A stretch of 64,000 nt of DNA from JAKOVR01 sp031415655 (GTDB lineage: Bacteria; Actinomycetota; Acidimicrobiia; Acidimicrobiales; Acidimicrobilacustridaceae), in contig JANOSD010000159.1 of NCBI GenBank assembly GCA_031415655.1, forward strand, positions 16,250-80,249. Direction: 5' to 3'. The notes beneath the pieces are model-generated. The model had not been told where the DNA came from. It saw nothing but the letters and a program-made list of their open reading frames with translations, and did not search any database. The position numbers were made by a program, and so were the translations under genes. Below are positions 35,792 through 44,308 of the stretch, in pieces; the first letter of the stretch is position 1; every line of letters begins with the position of its first letter.

Positions 35792-35846
35792 GTGGCCGCT
35801 TCGCCGTCGCCGCCGAACCACGGCCCGAACCGGTTGACGAAACTGT

Positions 35847-36968
35847 TCAGGTGATGGCGAGCATGCGATTCAGCGCCACTCGGGCGTTGGCGGCGGTCTC
35901 CGGATCGACGGTGATCTGGTTGACCACCGTTCCCTCGACCAGCCCTTCCAGCACCCACGCCAAATGCGGTGCATCGATGCGGAACATCGTGGAGCACGGG
36001 CAGATCAGCGGATCGAGCGACACGATCGTCTTGTCGGGGTGTTCGGCGGCCAGCCGGTTCACGAGGTGGATCTCCGTTCCTATCGCGATCGCCGATCCTG
36101 CCGGTGCCGCTTCCACCTGACGAATGATGAAGTCGGTTGACCCCACATGGTCGGCGACCTGGCAGGTTTCGTGGGCGCACTCCGGGTGAGTGATCACGAT
36201 TCCGGCGGGGTTCGCCGCCCGGAAGCTCGCCACGTGCGCCGTGGTAAAGCGCTGATGCACCGAGCAATGGCCCTTCCAGAGCAGGAACGTGGCGTCTTTC
36301 ATCGACACCTCATCGAGCCCACCGTTTTCCTGCCTCGGATTCCACACCCGCATCTGGGACTCGTCGAAGCCGAGGGCGACGCCGGTGTTTCGCCCGAGAT
36401 GCTGGTCCGGGAAGAACAGAACCTGCCGGCCGCCAGCGCCAGTGTCGGCGAAACGGCCGATGCTGAGCGCCCATTCCAACACCGCTTTGGCGTTGGTGGA
36501 GGTGCAGACCGCGCCACCGTGGGTGCCGACGAACGCCTTCAGCGCCGCCGACGAGTTCATGTAGGTGATGGGTATCACTCGTTCGATGTCGGTGACGGCC
36601 GCGAGTTGATCCCAGCATTCCTCCACCTCGTCGAGGTCGGCCATGTCGGCCATCGAGCAGCCGGCGTTGAGGTCGGGGAGGATCACCTGCTGGTGGTCAC
36701 CGGTGAGGATGTCGGCCGATTCCGCCATGAAATGCACACCGCAGAACACGATGTAGTCGGCTTCGGGGTGTTCTTGTGCCAGCACCGACAAGCGGTACGA
36801 ATCGCCGCGAGCATCGGCCCACTGCATCACTTCGTCTCGCTGGTAATGATGACCAAGGATGAAAACTCGTGAGCCGAGTTCGGCCTTGGCCGCCTCGATC
36901 CGCTGCGAGAGCTCGTCGGTTGTCATCGTGGTGTACTGCTCGGGGAGCGGTCGCTGTAGTCGCAACAT
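35847..36968 (-). CDS. nadA: Quinolinate synthase A
   Basis: A 373-residue [4Fe-4S] enzyme that condenses iminoaspartate with dihydroxyacetone phosphate in NAD synthesis. The three cluster cysteines are visible in VFCGVHFMAES (about residue 76), HPECAHETC and DPLICPCSTMF. The N-terminus has ILGHHYQRDEVMQWAD, a substrate-binding block. ATG at 36968 with GGAGG about 8 bases upstream. The usual partners nadB and nadC are not in the window, so the gene is a singleton here. The 234-bp gap to uvrC holds the nadA promoter region and the uvrC -10 box. Confidence 0.95.
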   Translation of the reverse strand: MLRLQRPLPEQYTTMTTDELSQRIEAAKAELGSRVFILGHHYQRDEVMQWADARGDSYRLSVLAQEHPEADYIVFCGVHFMAESADILTGDHQQVILPDLNAGCSMADMADLDEVEECWDQLAAVTDIERVIPITYMNSSAALKAFVGTHGGAVCTSTNAKAVLEWALSIGRFADTGAGGRQVLFFPDQHLGRNTGVALGFDESQMRVWNPRQENGGLDEVSMKDATFLLWKGHCSVHQRFTTAHVASFRAANPAGIVITHPECAHETCQVADHVGSTDFIIRQVEAAPAGSAIAIGTEIHLVNRLAAEHPDKTIVSLDPLICPCSTMFRIDAPHLAWVLEGLVEGTVVNQITVDPETAANARVALNRMLAIT

Positions 36969-37190
36969 GGGTGGTGCCTCCAGGGAGGATGTTCCGAATT
37001 ACTGACCGGTGGGGGCAGCCTGGTCGCCACGCCACGGGGATGTCGGTCTTCGGAAGTTGATGAGTACCGGATACCAGGCCGGTGAGAGCATCATACGACC
37101 CCGAGCCCCGTCGTGCGCGACAAGATCACGCAAATCATCTCGTGGTGCCGTTTACCGCCATGGGCGGGATTCGGTGGGGTGGCGCCGCCG

Positions 37191-37196
37191 TACGAT
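37191..37196 (+). promoter_or_regulatory. -10 box TACGAT of leaderless uvrC
   Basis: TACGAT ends 6 bases before the GTG at 37203. A GGAG between them is too close to the GTG to act as a Shine-Dalgarno, which favours leaderless initiation and settles the start. Confidence 0.5.
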
Positions 37197-37202
37197 GGAG
37201 GG

Positions 37203-39059
37203 GTGGTTGCCCGTCCCCCCACCGGTTCGATCCCGGAGACCCCTGGTTCGTACCAGTTCAAGGATGGCGAAGGTCGCGTCATCTATGTAGGGAAGGCCAA
37301 AAGCCTGCGACAGCGACTTTCGAACTACTTCCAGAATCCGGTGAATCTCCCGCCTCGCACCCAGCAGATGGTGGCCACCGCCGAGTCGGTGGAGTGGATC
37401 GAGGTGCGCAACGAGGTAGAAGCGTTGATGCTGGAGTACTCGCTCATCCAGCGCCACAAACCTCGGTTCAACGTTCGTTACCGCGACGACAAGAGTTACC
37501 CCTATCTCGCCGTGACCACCGACGACGAGTGGCCGCGAGCGATGGTGATGCGCGGAGCCAAACGTAAAGGGGTCCGCTACTTCGGGCCTTACGCCCAGGC
37601 CTACGCCATTCGCGAGACGCTCGACCTTCTCCTCCGGACGTTTCCGATCCGCACCTGCTCCGACGCCAAGTTGCTGCGCCATCAGCGGCTCGGCCGGCCG
37701 TGTTTGCTGTTCCATATCGAGAAGTGCGCGGGTCCGTGCGTGGGCGAGATCGATGCGATCGGCTACCAGAAACTCGTCGACGATCTGCTGTCGTTCCTCG
37801 ACGGCGACACCTCGGAGGTACTGGCGCAGTTGGAAGCCGCAATGTTGGCGGCGGCCGACGGGCTCGAGTTCGAGCAGGCGGCACGTTTACGCGACCGGCT
37901 CACCAACGTGCGCAAGGCAGTTGAGAAACAGCAGATGGTGCTCGAACGCCCCGAAGACCTCGACGTGGTGGGGATCGCCGGCGACGAACTCGAAGCCGCC
38001 GCACAGGTGTTTTTCGTGCGCCGAGGGCGGGTGGTGGGCCGCAACGGTTTCGTGGTGGAGCGCTCCGAGGACCTCACCGACAACGAACTGATCGATCGGG
38101 TGCTCGAACGGCTCTATGCCGATCCGCCCATCCTTGGCATCCCAAAACAGGTGCTCGTTCCCGATTCCTCTGCCAACCCTGGCCTTTATGAGGAATGGCT
38201 CACTGAGCAGCGGGGGAGTGCCGTCACCGTTCGCATTCCCCAACGGGGCGACAAACGGGCCCTGATGGAAACCGTCGTCCAGAACGCTCGGGAGGAGTTC
38301 AACCGTCACCGGCTGAAACGGGCGGGCGATCACAATGCTCGGGCCCGGGCGCTCAACGACCTCCAAGCCTGGCTCGACCTTCCCGACGCTCCGCTGCGCA
38401 TCGAGTGTTACGACATGAGCCACATCCAAGGTTCCGACTACGTCGGTTCCATGGTGGTAGTGGAAGACGGCCTCCCCAAGAAGTCCGAGTACCGGCGTTT
38501 CAAGGTGAACGTGCCCGGCAACGACGACTTCGCGGCGATGGAAGAAGTGCTCACCCGTCGGCTCACGGCCTACCTCGCCGACCGCGACAAACCGGTGGAG
38601 GAGCGTGGCAAGTTCTCGTACCCACCACAACTGCTCCTCGTCGACGGTGGGAAGGGCCAGCTGTCGGTGGCCGTTCGAGTGCTCGAAACGCTCGGTCTCA
38701 CCGAAGAGATCCCGTGCGCGTCGCTGGCCAAACGATTCGAGGAGGTGTTCCTCCCCGGCGAGAGCGAGGCGGTGGAGATTCCTCGCGGATCCGAAGCGTT
38801 GTTTCTCCTGCAGCGCATACGCGATGAGGCCCACCGGTTCGCAATTTCCTTCCACCGCGAACGGCGCGGCAAACGCATGACGACGTCGGTGCTCGACGAA
38901 ATCCCCGGGCTCGGCGACGCCCGCAAGAAACGTTTGGTGCAGGAGCTAGGCGGGGTCGGGGCAGTGAAAAAGGCCTCACTGGAAAGCCTGCAATCACTTA
39001 CCTGGCTTCCCGACACCGTGGCCGTAGCGGTCCACACGAAAATCCACACTCCACGCTGA
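37203..39059 (+). CDS. uvrC: UvrABC system protein C
   Basis: A 618-residue dual-incision nuclease. GIY-YIG domain at the N-terminus (PGSYQFKDGEGRVIYVGKAK, about 13-33) with RQRLSNYF; a UVR motif (about 200-235, LEFEQAARLRDRL) for UvrB; the RNase H-like endonuclease (about 365-500) with IECYDMSHIQGSDYVGSMVV and LLLVDGGKGQL; and a helix-hairpin-helix end (LDEIPGLGDARKKRLVQELG). GTG at 37203 gives VVARPPTGSIPETPGSY, the expected distance before the GIY motif. Confidence 0.95.
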   Translation: MVARPPTGSIPETPGSYQFKDGEGRVIYVGKAKSLRQRLSNYFQNPVNLPPRTQQMVATAESVEWIEVRNEVEALMLEYSLIQRHKPRFNVRYRDDKSYPYLAVTTDDEWPRAMVMRGAKRKGVRYFGPYAQAYAIRETLDLLLRTFPIRTCSDAKLLRHQRLGRPCLLFHIEKCAGPCVGEIDAIGYQKLVDDLLSFLDGDTSEVLAQLEAAMLAAADGLEFEQAARLRDRLTNVRKAVEKQQMVLERPEDLDVVGIAGDELEAAAQVFFVRRGRVVGRNGFVVERSEDLTDNELIDRVLERLYADPPILGIPKQVLVPDSSANPGLYEEWLTEQRGSAVTVRIPQRGDKRALMETVVQNAREEFNRHRLKRAGDHNARARALNDLQAWLDLPDAPLRIECYDMSHIQGSDYVGSMVVVEDGLPKKSEYRRFKVNVPGNDDFAAMEEVLTRRLTAYLADRDKPVEERGKFSYPPQLLLVDGGKGQLSVAVRVLETLGLTEEIPCASLAKRFEEVFLPGESEAVEIPRGSEALFLLQRIRDEAHRFAISFHRERRGKRMTTSVLDEIPGLGDARKKRLVQELGGVGAVKKASLESLQSLTWLPDTVAVAVHTKIHTPR

Positions 39060-39104
39060 ACTGGGGCTCCCGGGTATCGGCGCAAGGGGAAACGGCGGGC
39101 GCGT

Positions 39105-39839
39105 TCAGGTGCGTTGGGCCACCAACACCATGAGTCGCGGGTATGCCGCCGCCGCGGCGTAACTCTCGGACCGTTCGAGGAACTCGGGGGGAGGCGCTGG
39201 TTCGAGCAGCTGTTCGATCGCCAACCCATGCTCGATGAGTGCGTTCACGTAGCGGCCGAGGGGTCGGTGAACGAAACGGATGTGCACCCCCCGCTCCACC
39301 TCCTCCACCACCTCTGTTGCATCCAGATAGGGACCAAGGCGCCAGTACTGCTCCGGCGGATCCACCATGTGATCGTCGATCCAGGCGCTGCCCGGCGTCT
39401 GCAGGATCGGATGATTGAGGAACAGCACAAAGCGTCCGCCCGGACGCAGCACTCGAGCCACCTCGGCGATTGCGTCATCGATGTGGTCAAGATGTTCGAA
39501 CACCAGACACGCCACCACGCAGTCAAACATTGCCGATCCTGCGGCGAGCCCCTCCGCGTCGGCTTGCACATAGGCCGGGCCCCCGGAGCGGGAACTGGCC
39601 TCGACGATCTGCGCGCCGGTCGGATCCATGCCCACCACCGACGCCCCGTGAGCGGCGGCAATGGCCCGTGCCACCTGCCCCTCTCCGGTGCCGACCTCGA
39701 GCACCCGGTGCGCTCCGGCAGTGAGTTCAACCGCCAAAGGGAGGATCTGGTGCTCATATTCAGGGTCCGCGCCGTCGGTGAAGTTTTCCTGCCACCACGC
39801 CGCATGGCGTTCCCACAGTTGTCGATTCTCCGCGCTCAC
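39105..39839 (-). CDS. Class I SAM-dependent methyltransferase
   Basis: 244 residues, GTG start. Motif I VLEVGTGEGQVARAIAAAHG (about 46-65), VVGMDPTGAQI, YVQADAEGL, FDCVVACLVFEHLDHIDDAI and EVARVLRPGGRFVLFLNHP are typical Ubi/SmtA-like methyltransferase steps. Substrate unknown. It lies on the opposite strand, inserted between uvrC and rapZ, which are usually adjacent or near in actinobacteria. It is divergent from rapZ across 77 bp. Confidence 0.82.
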   Translation of the reverse strand: MSAENRQLWERHAAWWQENFTDGADPEYEHQILPLAVELTAGAHRVLEVGTGEGQVARAIAAAHGASVVGMDPTGAQIVEASSRSGGPAYVQADAEGLAAGSAMFDCVVACLVFEHLDHIDDAIAEVARVLRPGGRFVLFLNHPILQTPGSAWIDDHMVDPPEQYWRLGPYLDATEVVEEVERGVHIRFVHRPLGRYVNALIEHGLAIEQLLEPAPPPEFLERSESYAAAAAYPRLMVLVAQRT

Positions 39840-39904
39840 CGCACCATCATGGCGGTCGGCAGCGCACGAATCGGAACGTGGACAGCGTTGTCACTGCTCG
39901 TCCC

Positions 39905-39910
39905 TACACT
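39905..39910 (+). promoter_or_regulatory. -10 box TACACT of leaderless rapZ
   Basis: TACACT ends 6 bases before the GTG at 39917, which gives the normal RapZ N-terminus. Confidence 0.5.
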
Positions 39911-39916
39911 GACGGC

Positions 39917-40765
39917 GTGAGCGAGTTCGTGGTGATCACTGGATTGTCTGGGGCCGGCCGCTCCCAGGCCGGCGACATCCTGGAGGACCAGGGCTGGTTC
40001 GTGATCGACAACCTGCCCCCAAGTTTGATGCCCAAGGTGGCCGAGTTAGGCCAGGCCCCGGGCACCTTGAATCAGATCGTATTGGTGATCGGGGCGGGTC
40101 GTTACCACGAGGACGTCGTACCTGGGCTTGCCGCCGTGCGGGCACAGGGGTCACGGGTGCGCATCCTTTACCTGGAAGCGTCAACCGACGTCCTTGTCCG
40201 ACGCTACGAAAGCACTCGTAGGCGCCACCCGCTGGCAGTCGACCGCACCTTGGCGGAAGCAATCGATGCCGAGCGCACGCTTCTCGAACCCGTGCGAGCC
40301 GAGGCCGATGTGGTTGTCGACACGTCGGAACTCAACGTCCATCAACTGCGAGACCGCATCCTCGACCTGTTCGGGGGCGAAATTCCCGATAGCGGAATGC
40401 GTACCACGATCACCTCATTCGGGTTCAAACACGGGCTGCCGTTAGACACCGACGTCGTGCTCGACTGCCGCTTCCTCCCGAACCCCTATTGGGTGGAACA
40501 CCTACGGGACCTCACCGGACTCGATGCGCCGGTGCGGGAGTACGTGCTCGGCCAAGAAGCCACCGGCGAGTTCCTTGAGGCCCTCGATCGGCTCTTCCAA
40601 CTCCTGCTGCCGGCCTTTGTGGCCGAGGGGAAGGCATACCTCACGATCGCCTTCGGATGTACCGGTGGCCATCATCGGTCGGTGGCGATCGCCGAAGAAG
40701 TGGCTACTCGGCTGCAGGCGTTTGGGTTCCCACCCAAGGTGAACCACCGCGACATCAGCCGCTGA
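39917..40765 (+). CDS. rapZ: RNase adapter protein RapZ (nucleotide-binding)
   Basis: 282 residues. The Walker A-like VVITGLSGAGRSQAGDILED is at the N-terminus (actinobacterial members often have GAGRS). DNLPPSLMPKVAEL, LYLEASTDVLVRRYESTRRRHPL and the C-terminal signaling domain with GFKHGLPLDTDVVLDCRFLPNPY and IAFGCTGGHHRSVAIAEEVA follow. In E. coli RapZ guides RNase E to GlmZ; in actinobacteria its role is not settled. Here it lies directly before gap, without yvcK and whiA. A frame upstream starting at 39878 is rejected in favour of the leaderless GTG. Confidence 0.93.
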   Translation: MSEFVVITGLSGAGRSQAGDILEDQGWFVIDNLPPSLMPKVAELGQAPGTLNQIVLVIGAGRYHEDVVPGLAAVRAQGSRVRILYLEASTDVLVRRYESTRRRHPLAVDRTLAEAIDAERTLLEPVRAEADVVVDTSELNVHQLRDRILDLFGGEIPDSGMRTTITSFGFKHGLPLDTDVVLDCRFLPNPYWVEHLRDLTGLDAPVREYVLGQEATGEFLEALDRLFQLLLPAFVAEGKAYLTIAFGCTGGHHRSVAIAEEVATRLQAFGFPPKVNHRDISR

Positions 40766-40885
40766 CCGCCGACCGCCCAATCGGCTTGGGGTCGGGCAGA
40801 TTGGCAAGAAGGGTCCGGCGTCTGCTCGTATACGGGGAGGCCCGACCGGGGCCGGCATCACTGGGGACCATCGGAGAGTTCAGCT

Positions 40886-41896
40886 ATGACCATTCGCGTC
40901 GGGGTAAACGGATTCGGCCGAATCGGCCGCAACTTCTATCGGGCCATCAAGGCGCAGGGCGCCGACATCGAGGTGGTGGCGGTCAACGATCTCGGATCGA
41001 TCGAAACCATGGCGCACCTCCTTCGCTACGACTCGGTCATGGGGCGTTTCAAGGGCGAGGTCGAGGCTACGAGTGAGGGCATCAAGATCGACGGCCACAC
41101 GGTGAAGGTACTCGCCGAGCGCAACCCCGCCGACCTTGGTTGGGGCGACCTCGGGGTCGACGTGGTGGTCGAGTCCACCGGCATCTTCACCACCCGCGAC
41201 AAGGCCGCCGCCCACCTCGACGCCGGCGCCCCGTTCGTGATCGTGAGCGCTCCGTGTAACGAGGCCGATGCCACGTTCGTGGTGGGAGTGAACGACGACA
41301 CGTTCGACGCCGCCACCCACAAGGTGGTCTCGAACGCGTCGTGCACCACCAACTGCTTCGTGCCGATTATCAAAGTGCTCGACGACAACTTCGGGGTGGA
41401 GAAGGGTCTTATGACCACGGTCCACGCCTACACCGGTGATCAGTCGCTGGTCGATGGCCCCCACTCGGACCTTCGACGGGCCCGAGCCGCCGGGATCAAC
41501 ATCGTGCCATCGTCGACCGGCGCCGCCCGAGCCACCGGACTCGTACTCCAATCCATGAAGGGCAAACTCGACGGCACCGCCCTTCGAGTGCCCGTTCCCG
41601 TTGGCAGCGTCACCGACTTCACCGGGGTGCTCAAGGCCGACGTCACCGTCGATCAGGTGAACGAGGCCTTCCGGGCCGCCGCCGAGTCCGGCCCCTTGGC
41701 CAAGGTGCTCGACTACGCCGATTACGCCGTCGTCAGCTCCGACATCGTCGGACAGGACGCATCGTGCACATTCGATGCCGACCTCACGATGGCGATGGGC
41801 AACCTCGTCAAGATTCTCGGCTGGTACGACAACGAGTGGGGCTACAGCAACCGCCTCGTCGACCTCACCACGATTGTCGGCGCCGCCAACAAGTAA
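40886..41896 (+). CDS. gap: Glyceraldehyde-3-phosphate dehydrogenase, type I
   Basis: 336 residues. It oxidises GAP to 1,3-bisphosphoglycerate. NAD-binding VGVNGFGRIGRNFYRAI at the start, VVESTGIFTTRDKAAAHLDAGA, the catalytic Cys in VSNASCTTNCFVPI (about 155), the phosphate-binding SSTGAARATGL, and NEWGYSNRLVDL at the end. GGAGAG lies about 7 bases before the ATG, and a TATACG-like -10 lies about 55 bases upstream. First gene of the gap-pgk-tpiA-secG set. Confidence 0.98.
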   Translation: MTIRVGVNGFGRIGRNFYRAIKAQGADIEVVAVNDLGSIETMAHLLRYDSVMGRFKGEVEATSEGIKIDGHTVKVLAERNPADLGWGDLGVDVVVESTGIFTTRDKAAAHLDAGAPFVIVSAPCNEADATFVVGVNDDTFDAATHKVVSNASCTTNCFVPIIKVLDDNFGVEKGLMTTVHAYTGDQSLVDGPHSDLRRARAAGINIVPSSTGAARATGLVLQSMKGKLDGTALRVPVPVGSVTDFTGVLKADVTVDQVNEAFRAAAESGPLAKVLDYADYAVVSSDIVGQDASCTFDADLTMAMGNLVKILGWYDNEWGYSNRLVDLTTIVGAANK

Positions 41897-41973
41897 CCCT
41901 CAAACCCGCTGGGTGGACCGGGAGCCGAGAGGGCCCCCAGCCGCTCGTCGTGTTTACGTTCGCAAGGAGCCTC

Positions 41974-43101
41974 ATGAGCGTGCCCAGCCTCGAAGACCTC
42001 GGCGATGTCGACGGCAAGCGGGTGCTCTTGCGGGCCGACTTCAACGTGCCGATCCGCGATGGTGAGATCACCGACGATCTCCGGATCCGTTCGGCGCTGC
42101 CTACCATTACGTGGCTCGTGGAGCACGGGGCCACGGTCACCGCCTGCACACATCTGGGCCGGCCCAAGGGAACCCCGGATCCCAAGTATTCGGTGGAGCC
42201 CGTGCGTGCGGCGTTGGCCGAGTTGGCACCCAGCGTGGCGTTGCTCGACAACCTCCGGTTCTCGCCCGGCGAAACCACCAATGACCCTGCCTTCGTGCAG
42301 GAACTCATCGCCGGCCAGGACCTCTACGTGAACGACGCGTTCGGCGCATCGCACCGGTCGCATGCGTCGATCGTGGGGCCTCCGCAGTTCCTTCCGTCGG
42401 CGGCGGGCCGACTGTTGCAGCGAGAGGTCGACGTGCTCATGCCCATGCGCGACGATCCTCGACGGCCGTTCGTCGTCATCCTCGGCGGGGCAAAAGTGAG
42501 CGACAAACTCGCATTGATCGAAGCGCTCACCTCGGTCGCCGACGCGCTCATCATCGGTGGGGGAATGGCGTTCACCTTCCTGAAGGCGATGGGCTACTCC
42601 GTGGGTGCCTCGTTGCTCGAGGCGGACCAGGTGGACACCTGCCGACGGTTGCTCGACGAAGCGAAGGTCACGTTCCACGTGCCATCGGACGTCACCGCCC
42701 TCGGGCCGGGCGGGAAGATCGGTGATCCCGGCGCCGGCGGCGAAGTGCGGCAGATGGGGCGCAGCCTGCCCGAAGGTTGGATGGGCCTCGATATCGGTCC
42801 GGGCACCGCGGCGGAGTTCACCGACGTGATCCTTGAGGCGCGCACGGTTTTCTGGAACGGCCCGATGGGTGTGTTCGAAGATCCCCGTTTTGAAGCCGGC
42901 ACCCGGACGATCGCCGATGCCATCGCCAACACGAAAGCCTTCACGGTGGTGGGCGGCGGCGACTCCGCCGCCGCCGCCAAACAATTCGGCATCACGCCGG
43001 ACGTCGACCACATCTCCACCGGTGGGGGGGCCTCGCTCGAACTCCTCGAACAAGGCGACCTTCCCGGTCTCGCCGCCCTCCGAGGAGCGTCCAATGCCTG
43101 A
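41974..43101 (+). CDS. pgk: Phosphoglycerate kinase
   Basis: 375 residues, slightly short for the family. Substrate-level ATP formation from 1,3-bisphosphoglycerate. RVLLRADFNVPIRDGEITDD near the N-terminus, THLGRPKG, YVNDAFGASHRSHASI, VILGGAKVSDKL, GGGMAFTFLKAMG and GGGDSAAAAKQFG with the hinge GGGASLELLE are present. AAGGAG lies 5 bases before the ATG. Its last 8 bases overlap the tpiA start. Confidence 0.97.
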   Translation: MSVPSLEDLGDVDGKRVLLRADFNVPIRDGEITDDLRIRSALPTITWLVEHGATVTACTHLGRPKGTPDPKYSVEPVRAALAELAPSVALLDNLRFSPGETTNDPAFVQELIAGQDLYVNDAFGASHRSHASIVGPPQFLPSAAGRLLQREVDVLMPMRDDPRRPFVVILGGAKVSDKLALIEALTSVADALIIGGGMAFTFLKAMGYSVGASLLEADQVDTCRRLLDEAKVTFHVPSDVTALGPGGKIGDPGAGGEVRQMGRSLPEGWMGLDIGPGTAAEFTDVILEARTVFWNGPMGVFEDPRFEAGTRTIADAIANTKAFTVVGGGDSAAAAKQFGITPDVDHISTGGGASLELLEQGDLPGLAALRGASNA

Positions 43102-43924
43102 TACTTCCAAACCCGCCAAACCCGCGAAGGCCGGGAAGAAGCCGGTGCGCAAGCCACTCATCAGCGGCAACTGGAAAATGCACCACAACCACTTCGAGGC
43201 CATTCAGGCAGTGCAAAAGCTGTGTTACCTGCTCTCGAAGGACGATTTCGAAGCGGTCGACGTGAGTGTGCACCCGCCGTTCACCGACATCCGTTCCGTG
43301 CAGACCACGCTCTTCGACCAGAAGAAGTCCGATGTGGTGGTGGGGGCGCAGAACTGCCACTACGAGGAGAAGGGCGCATTCACCGGCGAGGTATCTCCGG
43401 CGTTTCTTCCCAAACTCGACGTGGGTTACGTCATCGTCGGCCACTCCGAACGCCGAGAATTGTTCGGCGAGACCGATGAGATCGTGAACAAGAAGGTGAA
43501 GGCGGTGCTGAAGTTCGCCATGACCCCGATCCTTTGTTGCGGCGAAACCCTTGAGGAACGTGATGCCGACGGTGCCGAAACAAAAGTGGACGGCCAGATC
43601 CGAGCGGGCCTCAAAGGCGCGAAGGCCGAAGCGGTTGCCGGGTTGGTCATCGCCTACGAGCCGATCTGGGCGATTGGCACGGGACGCACGGCCACGGCCG
43701 ATGATGCGCAAACCATGTGCAAGTTCATCCGGTCGGTTGTAGCCGACGTGGCCGGGGCCGAGGCCGCCGAAGCCGTTCGCATTCAGTACGGCGGTTCCGT
43801 GAAGCCCAACAACGCCAAGGAACTGATGAGCCAGCCCGACATCGACGGTGCCCTCGTCGGTGGGGCGGCGTTGGACCCCGACGACTTCGCCAAGATCGTG
43901 CAGTACCGGCTTCAAGAGGGCTGA
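43094..43924 (+). CDS. tpiA: Triosephosphate isomerase
   Basis: 276 residues. Interconverts DHAP and GAP. ISGNWKMHHNHFEA with the active Lys, VGHSERRELFGE with the catalytic His, AYEPIWAIGTGRTAT with the catalytic Glu and loop 6, and IQYGGSVKPNN with GALVGGAALDP. An unusual Lys/Pro-rich N-terminal extension of about 22 residues precedes the barrel. GAGGAG lies 6 bases before the ATG, which is inside the end of pgk. Confidence 0.97.
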   Translation: MPDTSKPAKPAKAGKKPVRKPLISGNWKMHHNHFEAIQAVQKLCYLLSKDDFEAVDVSVHPPFTDIRSVQTTLFDQKKSDVVVGAQNCHYEEKGAFTGEVSPAFLPKLDVGYVIVGHSERRELFGETDEIVNKKVKAVLKFAMTPILCCGETLEERDADGAETKVDGQIRAGLKGAKAEAVAGLVIAYEPIWAIGTGRTATADDAQTMCKFIRSVVADVAGAEAAEAVRIQYGGSVKPNNAKELMSQPDIDGALVGGAALDPDDFAKIVQYRLQEG

Positions 43925-43955
43925 GCATTCGTGTCGGTGGGCCCGGCGGTGGGCG

Positions 43956-43997
43956 CCGTGGGGGCGGTGGCGAGGGCCGTGGGGGCGGTGGCGAGGG
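43956..43997 (+). repeat. 21-bp tandem duplication, G-rich
   Basis: Two perfect head-to-tail copies of CCGTGGGGGCGGTGGCGAGG plus G (43956-43976 and 43977-43997), between tpiA and secG. The surrounding 60 bases hold six or more G-tracts on the plus strand. Confidence 0.9.
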
Positions 43998-44068
43998 CTC
44001 CGGCGACGAGCGTTTCTCGTGGGGATGATCGCGTTTGCCCGCCATCCCTCTGGTAGGTTTTCGCCCGT

Positions 44069-44308
44069 ATGCAGGTTCTCCTACCCGTTGTTCTGGTCCT
44101 TCACGTGCTGATGTGCGTGGCGCTCATCTTCCTCGTGCTGCTCCATAGCGGGCGCGGCGGCGGGCTCTCCGACATGTTCGGCGGTGGTCTCGGTGCCGCC
44201 GCCTCGGGATCCACCATGGTGGAGAAGAACCTCGATCGAGCCACCGTGGTGTTCGCCTGCGTCTTCACGTTCACCACCATCGGCTTATCGCTCCTGCTTT
44301 CCCGGTAG
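44069..44308 (+). CDS. secG: Protein-export membrane protein SecG
   Basis: 79 residues with two membrane helices (about 3-25 and 55-76) joined by the conserved loop LLHSGRGGGLSDMFGGGLGAAASGSTMVEKNLDRAT, the hallmark of SecG. It supports SecYE translocation. A TAGGTT box at 44054-44059 suggests a very short or absent leader. The stop codon overlaps the GTG of the downstream lipoprotein gene. Confidence 0.95.
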   Translation: MQVLLPVVLVLHVLMCVALIFLVLLHSGRGGGLSDMFGGGLGAAASGSTMVEKNLDRATVVFACVFTFTTIGLSLLLSR

